Positions 28,629-39,554 of a stretch of DNA of 64,000 bases are shown piece by piece (positions within the stretch are counted from its first letter, which is position 1; each line of letters opens with the position of its first letter). A program made the position numbers and the translations under genes. Below the pieces are notes generated by a model. That model was not told the DNA's origin and searched no databases. It saw nothing but the letters and a program-made list of their open reading frames with translations. The stretch is from positions 248,001 to 312,000 of the forward strand of contig JACRGD010000010.1 in NCBI GenBank assembly GCA_016212525.1, given 5' to 3'. The stretch is from Microcaldota archaeon (GTDB taxonomy: Archaea; Micrarchaeota; Micrarchaeia; Anstonellales; Bilamarchaeaceae).

Positions 28629-28699
28629 AAACTAGCAATATATGATCATAGAGACTCTTTTTAAGACCTACGATAAGACAAAAAAGAAAAAACAAGAAC

Positions 28700-31600
28700 C
28701 TATCTGCGGCGAAGATAAAGGAGATATACCGTGCCAACAAATAGCACAAACACAATCCCAAGATATAAACCATAAGAGCTCAAAGTTTGAGCAACAGAAG
28801 TCAATGGATCAGAACTCGAAGCAGATGGACGTGCTGCCGCAGTAAGGGTAACGGTCTTGACTATCGAGCCACCATCAAGCAAGGAAATTTTATAGACGCC
28901 TGAGGATCGGACAACTAGATCTAATGAACCGCCAGCACCTGCAACATAGGTCGTTTCCCGACCAGAGGGATCAGTAACCCGAATAGTCGCATTTACTAGA
29001 GGCGAATTTCCTAAAAGCACACGGAAGGTTGCATTTTGACCAACAAGCACATTTTGTGGACCTATTAAATTTCGAGCGACGCACTGGTGATTGGAACATA
29101 GATAACCACTCGTGCAGGGATTGCAACCAGGTTCGATTCCGCATTGGAACGAAACGAACTGATGATCCTGTGCAATTCCGCAAGAGCCAATAGAAACCAC
29201 AGTGCATTCACGTACACCATTTTGATTAACACCACAGAATTCGGATGAGAGACAATCCGAATCGCTAGTGCACAGATCAAGAGGAATTTGCTGATCATAG
29301 GCGCTGGAATCATTACTTTTTGGAGTCACACAACGATTATCACTGCACATCAAGCCAAAGGGACAGTCCAGATCAGAGGAACATTCTTGATTAGAAACAC
29401 AAATATGTTGATTTATAATCTGACCAACAGGACAGAACAACTCAGTACATTGACCAGCAATACAGGATTGCGAATCGGTGCAGTCAAGATTGGAGGTACA
29501 GGAAAGTGAAGTGGGAGTTGGGCAAGTGCAGTCTAAAATTTTAGAGACGATAATCGAACCCATAGAAGTCGAAACCCGAATCAGAACGTTTTTGGAACAC
29601 GCTGCTACGAAATTAAACTTACCCTCAACGTTAGTCGAACCAGAAGAAATCAGATCATAAGAAGTTGTATATATTTCCACATGAGCAGGGATTGAAGAAC
29701 CTCTATAGGTCACAGTAACATTGTGCGATCCACAACCGGATTCCACAGAAACATCCAAACGCGAAGAAAGTGGAACGGAAGATGATGATGAAGAAGCGGA
29801 AGAGGATGAAGTCGCAACCGTGTTATTTATTAGTACTGCAAAGTTCCCAAACGAAGAAAGTGATTCGATAGTAAGAGTATTGTTAGAAGCAGATACAGAA
29901 GAACCAGTAGGGACCCAACCCGAAGAAGAGTCGTATCTAAGAATAACAAGGGTAGATTCATCAGAACCAGAACTCTCATTGTCAGTCCAATACCATACAA
30001 TTGAATCGATTGAAATATTCGAAGATAAATTGGTAATGTTGACATACTTATTGGCAAAAGTAGCATATGAAGAAGGAAGAGTAGATGAATTGGTAGTCCA
30101 GAAAATATTATAATAATCCCCTGAGGCCACGGAATCGGAAAGAGAAAAATTAGTGTAATTTGTGTAATTCCCCAAAATACTGTCCAGAACCACAGAAGTA
30201 AGATTTACAATAACAGCTCCAGCCCTACTATTATTCAGACTTAGATCAATTGATTGATTGTAATAATGATCCGAAACGACCCTAGTGTTGTTAGCAGAAT
30301 CGATCTGCATCGCATAAATTGAATTGTTATATGCTTCATTGGCAGTAAAATTAGTAGAATCCGAAGAAGAACCAGCAACCAGGAAGCCAACTGGATTATC
30401 GTGTGCGATATTGGCAGAGAAGACATTGCCAACTCCGGATAAAACAGAAAAACCTCCTGCAATAAGCCCAGGTGAAACTTCAGATGAGGCAGGATTGTTT
30501 TGATACGCTGTATTATTGGAAACAGTAGTGTAGTTGGTACTTGAATTCAGAACAATGCCCAGCAGAGAATTGTTGAATACCTGATTATTCGAAAGGATGG
30601 TGTTGACTGAACCAGAAACAGCTAAACCGGATTCGCCATTTAAATAAATAGCGTTCCCTGAGGCATTTGACTGGGTTGAAGTGTCAAAGTCAATACCTCG
30701 ATTTGTATTATTATAGACAGTGTTATTTGTAATTTGAACATATGACCCTGAAAAGAGCGAAATACCAATTGAATTGTTATATACAGAATTAAGCCAAAGG
30801 GTAGATTGATTAGAATATCTAAGACCTATACCCGCATCGGAATTAAGAAATAGAACATTTTCTGAGATAGACGCATTTCTTGCATCTTCTACAGAGATTC
30901 CCTGTTGAGAATTGCCAGACGCAGAATTATTGAAGAGAGTGTTATTTTCAGCGCTGGTATTTAGGGAAATTCCCTTCTGATTATTAGTTGCAGAATTATT
31001 CCGGAGATATGAGTTGGAAGAGTTAAAAATTTCGAAACCTGCCTTGGAGTTGCCATTGGCAGTATTATTCGTTAGATTATTGTAATTAGAAAGAGCATTG
31101 AAAAAGAAACCTGATTGGATATTGGAAGACGCATTATTCTGATTCAGAGTATTGAAAAGAGACCCTGAATAAAAGTAGAAACCATACAAAAAGTTGTTCG
31201 CAGCAAGGTTTTGAGTAAACGTATTGTTTGAGACACCTTCCAACGCAAAACCACTAAATAAAGAACTGTTAGTCGCATTATTTCCCCAGAAAGTGTTGTG
31301 AGCCGAGCCATCCAAAAGATAGAAACCATTGCCAGTATTAACAGCAAAATTGTAATAGAATCTGGAGGTGTTGGTAGCCTGAACAAGATAACCCTCAACA
31401 CCATTATTATTCGCGTTGTTAGAAAATAGATCATTCGAATTGCCGCCTAAAAGAGAAAAGCCGGCCTGAGTATTATTGAACGCATAATTACTCGTCAGAT
31501 TAGTACCATTAACTCCAGTATAGAGATAGAAACCATATACGGAGTTAAATGAGGCATTGTTTCGTAAAAGTAGATTGCTTTGGGAAGTTTGAAGGTGGAA

Positions 31601-33859
31601 ACCATCGTTAGTGTTGTTAATTGCCAAATTATCGCTCAGGGTATTGAGATTTGATTCGATCTCAAAGCCATAGCTATTGTTATGGGCAAGAGTTCCAACA
31701 ACAGTATTGTTTTCACTAGATGAAGTAAACCCAAAACCCTGAACAAATCGGGAGGCATTTATTAAAGACAGGTTATTCGATGAGGAAGCCTCGATTAAAA
31801 CACCATTAACAGATGAATAATTACCCTCGATAATGTTCCCTCTTAGAGTATTATATGAACCAGACTGTAGGTAAATGCCCACAGAACTGTTGTAAATAGT
31901 AAGATTTGTGAGGTTGTTATTTGCACTGGTTGAATCAAAGTAAATTCCTCGAACGCCATTATGAACGGTTAGATTATCAAACACACCAAATGAGACAGAA
32001 CTTGCGCGAACGTTTGAAAGAGTATAGTTATCAATACTTGGACAATGATGAAGAGTTATGTTGCTTAGACCCCCAGAGGAAACAAGAACTCCTGTGGAGT
32101 TGACAGTACCATCATTAGTAATTGAATAGCCACCGCAGTTAAATTCGACATTAGAGGCATTGACAACAACACAAGCAAAACCACCGCCATCAACCGAAAC
32201 GGGATTGGGAGCTCCAGAAAGAGAACTTGAAAGAACATAACTTCCAGAAGAATCTACAATTGGACAATATGTGTCATTTATGAGAATTGCAAAAGTACTA
32301 AATGAAGAAAGACCAGAATAGGAAAGAGTGTTTAGCCCAAGAACCGCAGACGCATTAAGAAGAGTCCATCCGCTATCATTATACTTAAACAACTGCAAAC
32401 GAGATTCAAAAGACTCGGAAACAACATCAGAATCCTGCCAATGAAAAGTAAGCGAGTCGATAGTAGGAGCGCCACCAGTTGCAGAGAGATTAACGTATTT
32501 TTGAGCAAGACTTCGCATATTAACCGGAAGTGCAGAGGGGTTTGGAGTCCACTGTATAGTTATTCCATCTAAAGGAGCAAGAGAAGTTATGTAGAGTGAA
32601 ACATTACTAAAGTTAGACAAATTCCCAATCGGATTATCAAATATCACGGAGGTGAAATTAACAGATCCCGCACCAGCATTAAGCCGAGCATCAACTACAT
32701 TGTTAAATAAAACGTCATTGAGCAATGTCGATGAGGCCGAACTTATATCTACACCATAAGAAAGACTGTTCCAGATCCGATTGTCCCTTGAAAGAGGAAG
32801 AGTTGGACTGGCTCCAAAAACAAGACCGATATCGTTCCCAGAAATGTTGTTTGAAGTTACATTAGTACCAGTTCCGAATAGAACTACGATTCCACCCCCA
32901 GACCCTCCACTGTTGTTGAAGACTGAATTGTAGGAAATTACATCGTAATCCGAGCCACCTAAAGCTCTAATTCCAAAAGCAGCAAATTGAGAGTTATCAT
33001 GAATAGAGTTTCCCGAAATAGTGTTTGAACCTCCAGAAGCACGGATGCCATCTCGTCCGTTGTTCCAAATAAGATTTGAACTAAGCGTGTTGCTTGAGGT
33101 AACTTGGGTAGTCTGAATGCCGTCTAAACCAACAGAACTGAGATTATTATTTGAAACAGTAATTCCTCCAGCGTTAAGATATACACCCAGACCATTGGAG
33201 GTAGAAGTACCGATATCATGTATATTATTATAGAGAACAGAGTTGTCATAGGCAGGACCGGAGATGGAAGTGATATTGACCCCATTCTGAGAATTGGCTC
33301 CCCCTGAAATATCACTATTGGTTATTGAGTTTGAAATACTGTCAACGATAACGATTCCGTTTATCACATCAGAACCAGAAACATTCACAGAATTAACAGT
33401 AATAGAACCTGAAGAATTGATGAAGATGCCATTCTGAGCTCCAGTAACATTAACACGAAGGACACTGTTTGAACCGGTAGTCACAGACTTCATTGCAATG
33501 CCATATGCCAGTCCCGAACCATTGAGATTGCAGTTTTTTATAATGATATTCTGGAAGCTTGTTCCGTTGACTGCAATAGGGACAAGGTTGTTTGCACCAG
33601 TAGAAGTTACTGTGAAATCCTGGCAGTCCAAAGTAACATCAGAAGCGCTAATAAAGATACATACGTCGGCATTTGGAACTACATCACTATTGGCAGTAAT
33701 TGAAGAACCCACGATGTTTTGAGTAACTAGGTAAGTACCAGATGCAGTTATGTATGCGCCATTAGGAACCTTACAATCAGTAATATCTGCAGCAAATGAT
33801 AGCGAGATTAGGACAAAAAAAAGCAGAAAAATCTGGTAAGGACTAGAACGACGAAACAT
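28700..33859 (-). CDS. Giant surface protein: parallel beta-helix repeats, Cys-rich modules, C-terminal TM anchor
   Basis: Signal peptide; dozens of NNTLTNN/N-N-x-hydrophobic beta-helix rungs; CTSNLDCTDSQSC...CSSDLDCPFGLMCSDNRC modules; C-terminal YLGIVFVLFVGTVYLLYLRRR. Confidence 0.8.
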   Translation of the reverse strand: MFRRSSPYQIFLLFFVLISLSFAADITDCKVPNGAYITASGTYLVTQNIVGSSITANSDVVPNADVCIFISASDVTLDCQDFTVTSTGANNLVPIAVNGTSFQNIIIKNCNLNGSGLAYGIAMKSVTTGSNSVLRVNVTGAQNGIFINSSGSITVNSVNVSGSDVINGIVIVDSISNSITNSDISGGANSQNGVNITSISGPAYDNSVLYNNIHDIGTSTSNGLGVYLNAGGITVSNNNLSSVGLDGIQTTQVTSSNTLSSNLIWNNGRDGIRASGGSNTISGNSIHDNSQFAAFGIRALGGSDYDVISYNSVFNNSGGSGGGIVVLFGTGTNVTSNNISGNDIGLVFGASPTLPLSRDNRIWNSLSYGVDISSASSTLLNDVLFNNVVDARLNAGAGSVNFTSVIFDNPIGNLSNFSNVSLYITSLAPLDGITIQWTPNPSALPVNMRSLAQKYVNLSATGGAPTIDSLTFHWQDSDVVSESFESRLQLFKYNDSGWTLLNASAVLGLNTLSYSGLSSFSTFAILINDTYCPIVDSSGSYVLSSSLSGAPNPVSVDGGGFACVVVNASNVEFNCGGYSITNDGTVNSTGVLVSSGGLSNITLHHCPSIDNYTLSNVRASSVSFGVFDNLTVHNGVRGIYFDSTSANNNLTNLTIYNSSVGIYLQSGSYNTLRGNIIEGNYSSVNGVLIEASSSNNLSLINASRFVQGFGFTSSSENNTVVGTLAHNNSYGFEIESNLNTLSDNLAINNTNDGFHLQTSQSNLLLRNNASFNSVYGFYLYTGVNGTNLTSNYAFNNTQAGFSLLGGNSNDLFSNNANNNGVEGYLVQATNTSRFYYNFAVNTGNGFYLLDGSAHNTFWGNNATNSSLFSGFALEGVSNNTFTQNLAANNFLYGFYFYSGSLFNTLNQNNASSNIQSGFFFNALSNYNNLTNNTANGNSKAGFEIFNSSNSYLRNNSATNNQKGISLNTSAENNTLFNNSASGNSQQGISVEDARNASISENVLFLNSDAGIGLRYSNQSTLWLNSVYNNSIGISLFSGSYVQITNNTVYNNTNRGIDFDTSTQSNASGNAIYLNGESGLAVSGSVNTILSNNQVFNNSLLGIVLNSSTNYTTVSNNTAYQNNPASSEVSPGLIAGGFSVLSGVGNVFSANIAHDNPVGFLVAGSSSDSTNFTANEAYNNSIYAMQIDSANNTRVVSDHYYNQSIDLSLNNSRAGAVIVNLTSVVLDSILGNYTNYTNFSLSDSVASGDYYNIFWTTNSSTLPSSYATFANKYVNITNLSSNISIDSIVWYWTDNESSGSDESTLVILRYDSSSGWVPTGSSVSASNNTLTIESLSSFGNFAVLINNTVATSSSSASSSSSSVPLSSRLDVSVESGCGSHNVTVTYRGSSIPAHVEIYTTSYDLISSGSTNVEGKFNFVAACSKNVLIRVSTSMGSIIVSKILDCTCPTPTSLSCTSNLDCTDSQSCIAGQCTELFCPVGQIINQHICVSNQECSSDLDCPFGLMCSDNRCVTPKSNDSSAYDQQIPLDLCTSDSDCLSSEFCGVNQNGVRECTVVSIGSCGIAQDHQFVSFQCGIEPGCNPCTSGYLCSNHQCVARNLIGPQNVLVGQNATFRVLLGNSPLVNATIRVTDPSGRETTYVAGAGGSLDLVVRSSGVYKISLLDGGSIVKTVTLTAAARPSASSSDPLTSVAQTLSSYGLYLGIVFVLFVGTVYLLYLRRR

Positions 33860-34033
33860 AATAGAAGATTCAGATGTAGAATTAAATAAGTTTCGATTTG
33901 TGAAAAAAAATTCACTAATTACCTACAAACGACGGGAAAAACTGCGAATTTTAAATCTAATCAGCAATCAGATTATAAATTTTCATTGCAAGTTGTAAAA
34001 ATAGATAAAGAATTCTTTTCCTTTGTGATACTA

Positions 34034-37000
34034 ATGCCAGAACAGAGTACAATGTCAAGGTATTTTGAAAACCTTAAAAATGAGCTCAATCGAGCGTACT
34101 CACTGGCAAGTGAAGCAAGAAAAAAAGGACTTGATCCCTCAGAGGAAGTCGAAGTAAAAATTGCAAAGGACGTCGCAGCACGGGTAGAGGGTATCGTCGG
34201 CCCTCCGGGAGTTGCAGAAGTAATTCGAAATCTTGAGCAAAGCGGCATGTCAAGAGAAGATATCTCATTCGAAGTTGCCCGAAAAATAGCAGCTGGCGAG
34301 ATCATAAAGGGAAGCAAGGAACAGATGATAGAGCAGGCCGTCCGAACGGGATTGGGAATAATAACCGAAGGAGTACTTGTTGCCCCGACTGAGGGGATTG
34401 CAAAGGTCAGGATAAAGAAAAATCCCGATGGAACAGACTACGTGGCAGTGTACTATGCAGGTCCGATTCGAAGTGCAGGCGGAACCGCAGCAGCCCTTAG
34501 CCTTGTACTGGCAGATATAGCCCGAAGAGTATGCGGAGTTGGAGATTACCGGGCCACTGAAACACAGGTCATGAGAATAATGGAAGAGATAATGACTTAC
34601 GAGACGCGCTGCGTACATTTGCAGTACTTGCCATCTGAAGAACACCAGAGAATCATCATCGAACATTGTCCGGTGTGCGTAGATGGAGAGCCTACCGAAG
34701 ACATCGAAGTCTCGGCATATCGAAATGTACCCGGGATAGAAACGAACCGAGTCCGTAGCGGAGTTGCACTGGTAATCTGCGACGGACTGGCACTAAAGGC
34801 AGCCAAACTCATGAAGATAACAAAAAAACTCAAATTAGGATGGGACTGGATAGAAAAGGTCGTTAAGGTAAAACAGAAAGAAGACAAGATCGAGGTAAAG
34901 CCAGACGCATCATACCTTGAGGGGCTTGTAGCTGGCCGACCAGTCTTTTGCCATCCTAGTGCCAAAGGCGGATTCCGCCTTCGATACGGAAGAAGCGAAA
35001 CAAATTCACTAATGTCCCGGACGATCCACACGGCAACAATGATACTTCTGGACAATTTTCTCGCATATGGAACGCACATGAAAATAGAACGTCCGGGTAA
35101 AGGTTGCGTAGTTGGAGCGCATGAGGGTCTCGAGCCACCAGCAGTAAGGCTCAGAAGCGGGAGAGTAATGAAAGTACGAACACTCGAAGAGGCCCACGCA
35201 ATAAAAAGCCAGATAGAAAAGATAATTTTTCTTGGAGATATACTGACAACATACGGAGATTTCCTAAAATCAAACCATCCTCTTTTGCCATCTGGTTATT
35301 GCACGGAATGGTGGGAAAGACAGATAGAAGCTAAAGGAGTAGAAATACCACAAGCCACAGATGCACAGACATTGATTGAGTTTTCCAGAACACATCAGAT
35401 TCCACTTCATCCGGATTACACATTCCATTGGCACGACATAAACTCCACACAACTTAAGGAACTCTCAGACTGGATAAGAACTGGAAAACTGGAAGTTGAA
35501 AATGGAAAAATAAGAGAACTTAAAATAAAGATTGTTGGATCGGAAATTGGAGAGGAGAAAGCAAGGGCAGCAAAGGAGAGACTTGAGGACATAATACTAG
35601 AACACCGATACATAGAAGGAGAGGTAATAATCGAATCCGAACTCGCATACGCGTTTTTATCATCGATGGGCGCACTAAAGGAGGAAACAGGCGATAAGAA
35701 TCGAGAACTAAAAATGGATTTTACAGACTTTGATGCACTATATAATAGTACAACAGAAAAAGAAGCCAAAACCACGCTTGAAATACTCAATAAATTTTTA
35801 CCAATTAAACCCAAGGCACCCACATACATAGGAGGTAGAATGGGTCGACCTGAAAAGGCCAAAGAGAGAAAAATGGATGGTAGTCCATCAGTCATGTTCC
35901 CGACCGGATCGTTCAAAAACAGGAGTGTCTCAAAGCAATACCGCACAGTAAAAACCCAGGACGGAGAACGAACGATAAACCTGGACATAATAAGATTAAA
36001 ATGTCCAAAATGCGCGCGCATATGTTTTTATAAAAAATGCGACGTATGCGGAACCAAAACAATTCAGGAAAACACGTGCACCCGATGCGGACAGATAACC
36101 TCGGCAAGCATGCACTGCGAAACAAAGACATCCCCATATGAAAAAAGACCAATTGACATAATAACACTCTTTGATAATGTAAAGAACAAATTGGGATTCG
36201 CACCCGAAGAAGTTAAGGGAGTAAAGGGACTTACAAACGTTACCCGCATACCCGAGCGACTCGAAAAGGGATTCTTGCGATCAAAACACAGAGTATATGT
36301 ATTTAGAGACGGAACGTCGAGGTTCGATGCAACAGACATTCCACTTACCCACTTTAAACCAAAGGATATCGGATTGAGCGTCGAAAAAGCAAGAGAACTT
36401 GGATACCTAAAAGATTATTTGGGCAACGACCTTAAAGACTCATCGCAGATAGTCACAATGTTTCATCAGGACATCGTACTCGCTGAAGACGGAGCACTTT
36501 ATTTCACAAATGTTGCAAATTTCATCGATGATATGCTCGTCAATCTTTATGGCCTTGCAAGTTTTTACAACATAAAAAAGAAACATGACCTCCTAGGACA
36601 CCTGGCAGTTGGACTCTCGCCTCACACGAGTGCTGGAGTCCTATGTAGGATAATTGGATTTACAAAAGCTACAGTTGGATATGGGCATCCGTATTTCCAT
36701 ACGGCTAAGAGAAGAAACTGTTTCCATGCCGATACAGAAATAGTTATTTATGACACGAGTAAAAAAGAATATGTTTACGGAAATCTAGGTTCGATAACTG
36801 AGAAACTATTAAACAGCACAGAGGAAATAAAAAAGCTAGATGACAAAACAATCCGAGTCAAGGCACCTAAAAATCTAGAAGTTTTTAGTATTGATCCTAA
36901 AACCTCGAAAATTATTAGTCAACCAATAAAATGTTTTATAAAATCCACAAACCATGAAAAGTGGGTTGAAATCGAAACAACTACTAATAGGAAAATGCTC

Positions 37001-38983
37001 GTTACAGCTGACCATAACGTTCTTTTTTCGAGTAAAGGTAAACTTGAATCGTGTGAAGCGAGTTTAGTTAGGCCAGGGTTTGATATTCCAGTTGTTTTGA
37101 ACACCAAATTTAAGGGAAAATTTGCTGGGAAAATTAATCTGAGCGAACAGTTTGCAGAGCTGGACAGTGTAGAAAAGCAAAGCATAGTAATCAGAGCAGA
37201 GAATTTTTTTAGAAATTTATTTTACTCAAAACGTAAATTAATTCTAGATAACATTCCACTGACAGAAAATGAAAGACGCAACCCTGCACGCTGGTATTCA
37301 AGAGTTCCATTGCACCACTTTGAAGTTCTAGTTAAGCTTGGAATTTGTACCTTTGAGTCATTACCAATAGACAGCAAACTTGCAATGAAATATGATAATT
37401 TAGAGCTTCCGATGTACATTAATTTGAATAAGGACTTGATGACTTTGCTCGGATATTATATCTCAGAGGGTCATAGCCGTAAAAGTAACTCTTGTTATCA
37501 AGTAAGCTATAGAATATGTAACAACGAACTGAAAAATTATATCCCGGACACCATATTACGAGTTTTTAGAATTAAACCAAATCTTTCTGAAGATAATTCA
37601 AAAGTGACAATATGCAGTCGACTTGTTTATTTATTATTTACTCAAATCTGGCAGGCAGGTAAGGGAGCGTACTCAAAAAGAATTCCTAAATTCATTTATT
37701 CCTTAGAGAAAGAGTTATTGAAAGAATTCGTATCTGCCTTCTTTGATGGTGATGGTTCAGTAGTTGCACATCCTCCACGAATTCAGTTCTATTCAGTTTC
37801 AAAATCGTTATTAGAGGATTTCGGAACATTACTTTCAGGCTTTGGAGTATTTGCAAGATATACGAAGGGCAAGCCTCGACTTCCCGGAAGAACTTTGCTT
37901 GAACGATATAAAAAACTAAATAAACCCCCCAAAAGCTCAATTGTGGGCTCTTTAGCCCTTTATGGCATCGACATCAAAAAATTTGCAAATATTTGTACTC
38001 CCAGAATTACAAAGAAAGAAGAACGAATGCAAATACTTCGGCAATTAAAAATCAATACTGAAAGATCGATAAAATATAAAAATCGATTTTTCAAAATCCC
38101 TGCCAATTCCTTCACATTAGATAAAGTAAAGAGCGTTCGGATCATAAACAAAAAGCAAGATGCTTACTGCTTAGATATTGAAGCACCAGACCTAATTTCA
38201 AAAAATATACTGCTAAACAACCAGCTTTTTTCTATTCGTTGTGACGGAGACGAAGACTGTGTAATGATGCTTATGGATGCACTCTTGAATTTCTCGCGTC
38301 AATATCTAAGCGAATCTAGAGGCGGGACTATGGATGCGCCGTTGGTTCTTTCGATGGAAATAAATCCAAAAGAAGTAGACGATGAGGCACATGACATCGA
38401 ATACGTAACTAAATATCCGCTTGAGTTCTACGAAGCGGCCGAAAAGATAACTCCACCCGGAGCAGTAAAACTTAAGACAGTTAAAAATGTTCTTGGAACT
38501 GATGAGCAGTATTTCCTTCCAATAACTCATCCCGGAGGGAGTATAGATCGGGGAAATGTGAGGACAGCTTACGTAGAATTGGAGTCTATCCCGGACAAGA
38601 TCCACATACAATTTGCACTGCAAGAAAGACTGAAAATGGTAGACAAAAAAGACGCTGCAGAAAGATTGATACTTAGCCACTTTATACCAGATCTTTATGG
38701 TAATCTTCGATCCTTTTCAAGGCAAACATTCAGATGTGTCGGATGCAATACAATAGCCAGAAGACCACCTCTGGCAGGAAAGTGCGCTAGATGCGGGGGG
38801 AATCTTCTTCTTACAATAAACAAAGGCGGAATACAGAAATATCTGGAGATATCAGCCCAGATAGTAAATCGATACGGCCTTCCAAATTACCTCAAACAGA
38901 GGCTTGAACTACTAGAGAAAGAGATACATAGCATATTTGAAGATGATAAGGTAAAACAAACAGATCTCTCAGCATTCCTCTAA
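34034..38983 (+). CDS. polC: DNA polymerase II (PolD) large subunit DP2, interrupted by an intein
   Basis: RYFENLKNELNRAYSLASEARKKG...RSAGGTAAALSLVLADIARR...; extein junction AKRRN|C...|CDGDEDCVMMLMDALLNFS. ORF opens at 33986; Met at 34034 is the more likely start. Confidence 0.93.
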   Translation: MPEQSTMSRYFENLKNELNRAYSLASEARKKGLDPSEEVEVKIAKDVAARVEGIVGPPGVAEVIRNLEQSGMSREDISFEVARKIAAGEIIKGSKEQMIEQAVRTGLGIITEGVLVAPTEGIAKVRIKKNPDGTDYVAVYYAGPIRSAGGTAAALSLVLADIARRVCGVGDYRATETQVMRIMEEIMTYETRCVHLQYLPSEEHQRIIIEHCPVCVDGEPTEDIEVSAYRNVPGIETNRVRSGVALVICDGLALKAAKLMKITKKLKLGWDWIEKVVKVKQKEDKIEVKPDASYLEGLVAGRPVFCHPSAKGGFRLRYGRSETNSLMSRTIHTATMILLDNFLAYGTHMKIERPGKGCVVGAHEGLEPPAVRLRSGRVMKVRTLEEAHAIKSQIEKIIFLGDILTTYGDFLKSNHPLLPSGYCTEWWERQIEAKGVEIPQATDAQTLIEFSRTHQIPLHPDYTFHWHDINSTQLKELSDWIRTGKLEVENGKIRELKIKIVGSEIGEEKARAAKERLEDIILEHRYIEGEVIIESELAYAFLSSMGALKEETGDKNRELKMDFTDFDALYNSTTEKEAKTTLEILNKFLPIKPKAPTYIGGRMGRPEKAKERKMDGSPSVMFPTGSFKNRSVSKQYRTVKTQDGERTINLDIIRLKCPKCARICFYKKCDVCGTKTIQENTCTRCGQITSASMHCETKTSPYEKRPIDIITLFDNVKNKLGFAPEEVKGVKGLTNVTRIPERLEKGFLRSKHRVYVFRDGTSRFDATDIPLTHFKPKDIGLSVEKARELGYLKDYLGNDLKDSSQIVTMFHQDIVLAEDGALYFTNVANFIDDMLVNLYGLASFYNIKKKHDLLGHLAVGLSPHTSAGVLCRIIGFTKATVGYGHPYFHTAKRRNCFHADTEIVIYDTSKKEYVYGNLGSITEKLLNSTEEIKKLDDKTIRVKAPKNLEVFSIDPKTSKIISQPIKCFIKSTNHEKWVEIETTTNRKMLVTADHNVLFSSKGKLESCEASLVRPGFDIPVVLNTKFKGKFAGKINLSEQFAELDSVEKQSIVIRAENFFRNLFYSKRKLILDNIPLTENERRNPARWYSRVPLHHFEVLVKLGICTFESLPIDSKLAMKYDNLELPMYINLNKDLMTLLGYYISEGHSRKSNSCYQVSYRICNNELKNYIPDTILRVFRIKPNLSEDNSKVTICSRLVYLLFTQIWQAGKGAYSKRIPKFIYSLEKELLKEFVSAFFDGDGSVVAHPPRIQFYSVSKSLLEDFGTLLSGFGVFARYTKGKPRLPGRTLLERYKKLNKPPKSSIVGSLALYGIDIKKFANICTPRITKKEERMQILRQLKINTERSIKYKNRFFKIPANSFTLDKVKSVRIINKKQDAYCLDIEAPDLISKNILLNNQLFSIRCDGDEDCVMMLMDALLNFSRQYLSESRGGTMDAPLVLSMEINPKEVDDEAHDIEYVTKYPLEFYEAAEKITPPGAVKLKTVKNVLGTDEQYFLPITHPGGSIDRGNVRTAYVELESIPDKIHIQFALQERLKMVDKKDAAERLILSHFIPDLYGNLRSFSRQTFRCVGCNTIARRPPLAGKCARCGGNLLLTINKGGIQKYLEISAQIVNRYGLPNYLKQRLELLEKEIHSIFEDDKVKQTDLSAFL
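36719..38239 (+). other. Intein with LAGLIDADG (DOD) homing endonuclease domain inside DP2 (507 aa if the C-terminus is ...LFSIR)
   Basis: Block A CFHADTEIVIYD; block B LVTADHNVLF; DOD motifs LLGYYISEGH and FVSAFFDGDGS; C-terminal region AYCLDIEAPDLISKNILLNNQLFSIR before extein CDGDED. Confidence 0.9.
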
Positions 38984-39010
38984 AATGAGAAAAAGAATAA
39001 AAAAAATTAA

Positions 39011-39457
39011 TTATTTTTTCATACCAGCTACGAAGGCACCGATTGCAGAAAGTATCGCACCCATAACCGCACCAACGACTGGTGCAAGCAAGATACCTAC
39101 GATTCCGATTGTGCCAGTTATTGCAGTATCAATTGCATCAGAGCCACCCAAAGCACCACCTAGCATCAGGAAGGCAAAGGAAACAATTGCTGAAATCAAA
39201 CTTGTAACCGCACCTACAACTGCACCCGCAATTGCCGCATCTACAAGAGTCATACCCTCTTCTTTGACTGCCTTAAAACCAACCCAGGCCAGAAGGACAA
39301 GATTAACCAAGGTCAAAGGCAAACCCACGATACAAGCCAAAAAAGGAACTAAGCGAAGCATTACTTGGGAAACCACTGCAATGCCAACTAAGGCAGCCGC
39401 TGGAATCATACCTACTTTCATTATTTTTTGAAGATCAAACAACATATCACCTAGCAA
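39011..39457 (-). CDS. Small polytopic membrane protein
   Basis: Several Ala/Val/Ile-rich TM segments (AALVGIAVVSQVMLRLVPFLACIVGLPLTLVNLVLLAWVG...). Confidence 0.65.
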   Translation of the reverse strand: MLGDMLFDLQKIMKVGMIPAAALVGIAVVSQVMLRLVPFLACIVGLPLTLVNLVLLAWVGFKAVKEEGMTLVDAAIAGAVVGAVTSLISAIVSFAFLMLGGALGGSDAIDTAITGTIGIVGILLAPVVGAVMGAILSAIGAFVAGMKK

Positions 39458-39554
39458 TAGATTAGGAAAAAAGATTAAAAAGGAGGATTATGTTGTAGAA
39501 GAAGGCAATTACGAGATCATAAAAAAGAAGATAACGAAAAATTAAAAATAGAGA

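Noticed and set aside
29721-30113. 130-aa acidic plus-strand ORF
   Set aside because: Antisense to the Ser-rich part of the giant surface protein.
35416-36021. 201-aa minus-strand ORF
   Set aside because: Antisense shadow within the strongly supported polC gene.
38985-39431. 148-aa plus-strand Ala/Thr/Pro-rich ORF
   Set aside because: Exact antisense of the membrane protein gene 39011..39457, whose translation has plausible TM segments.
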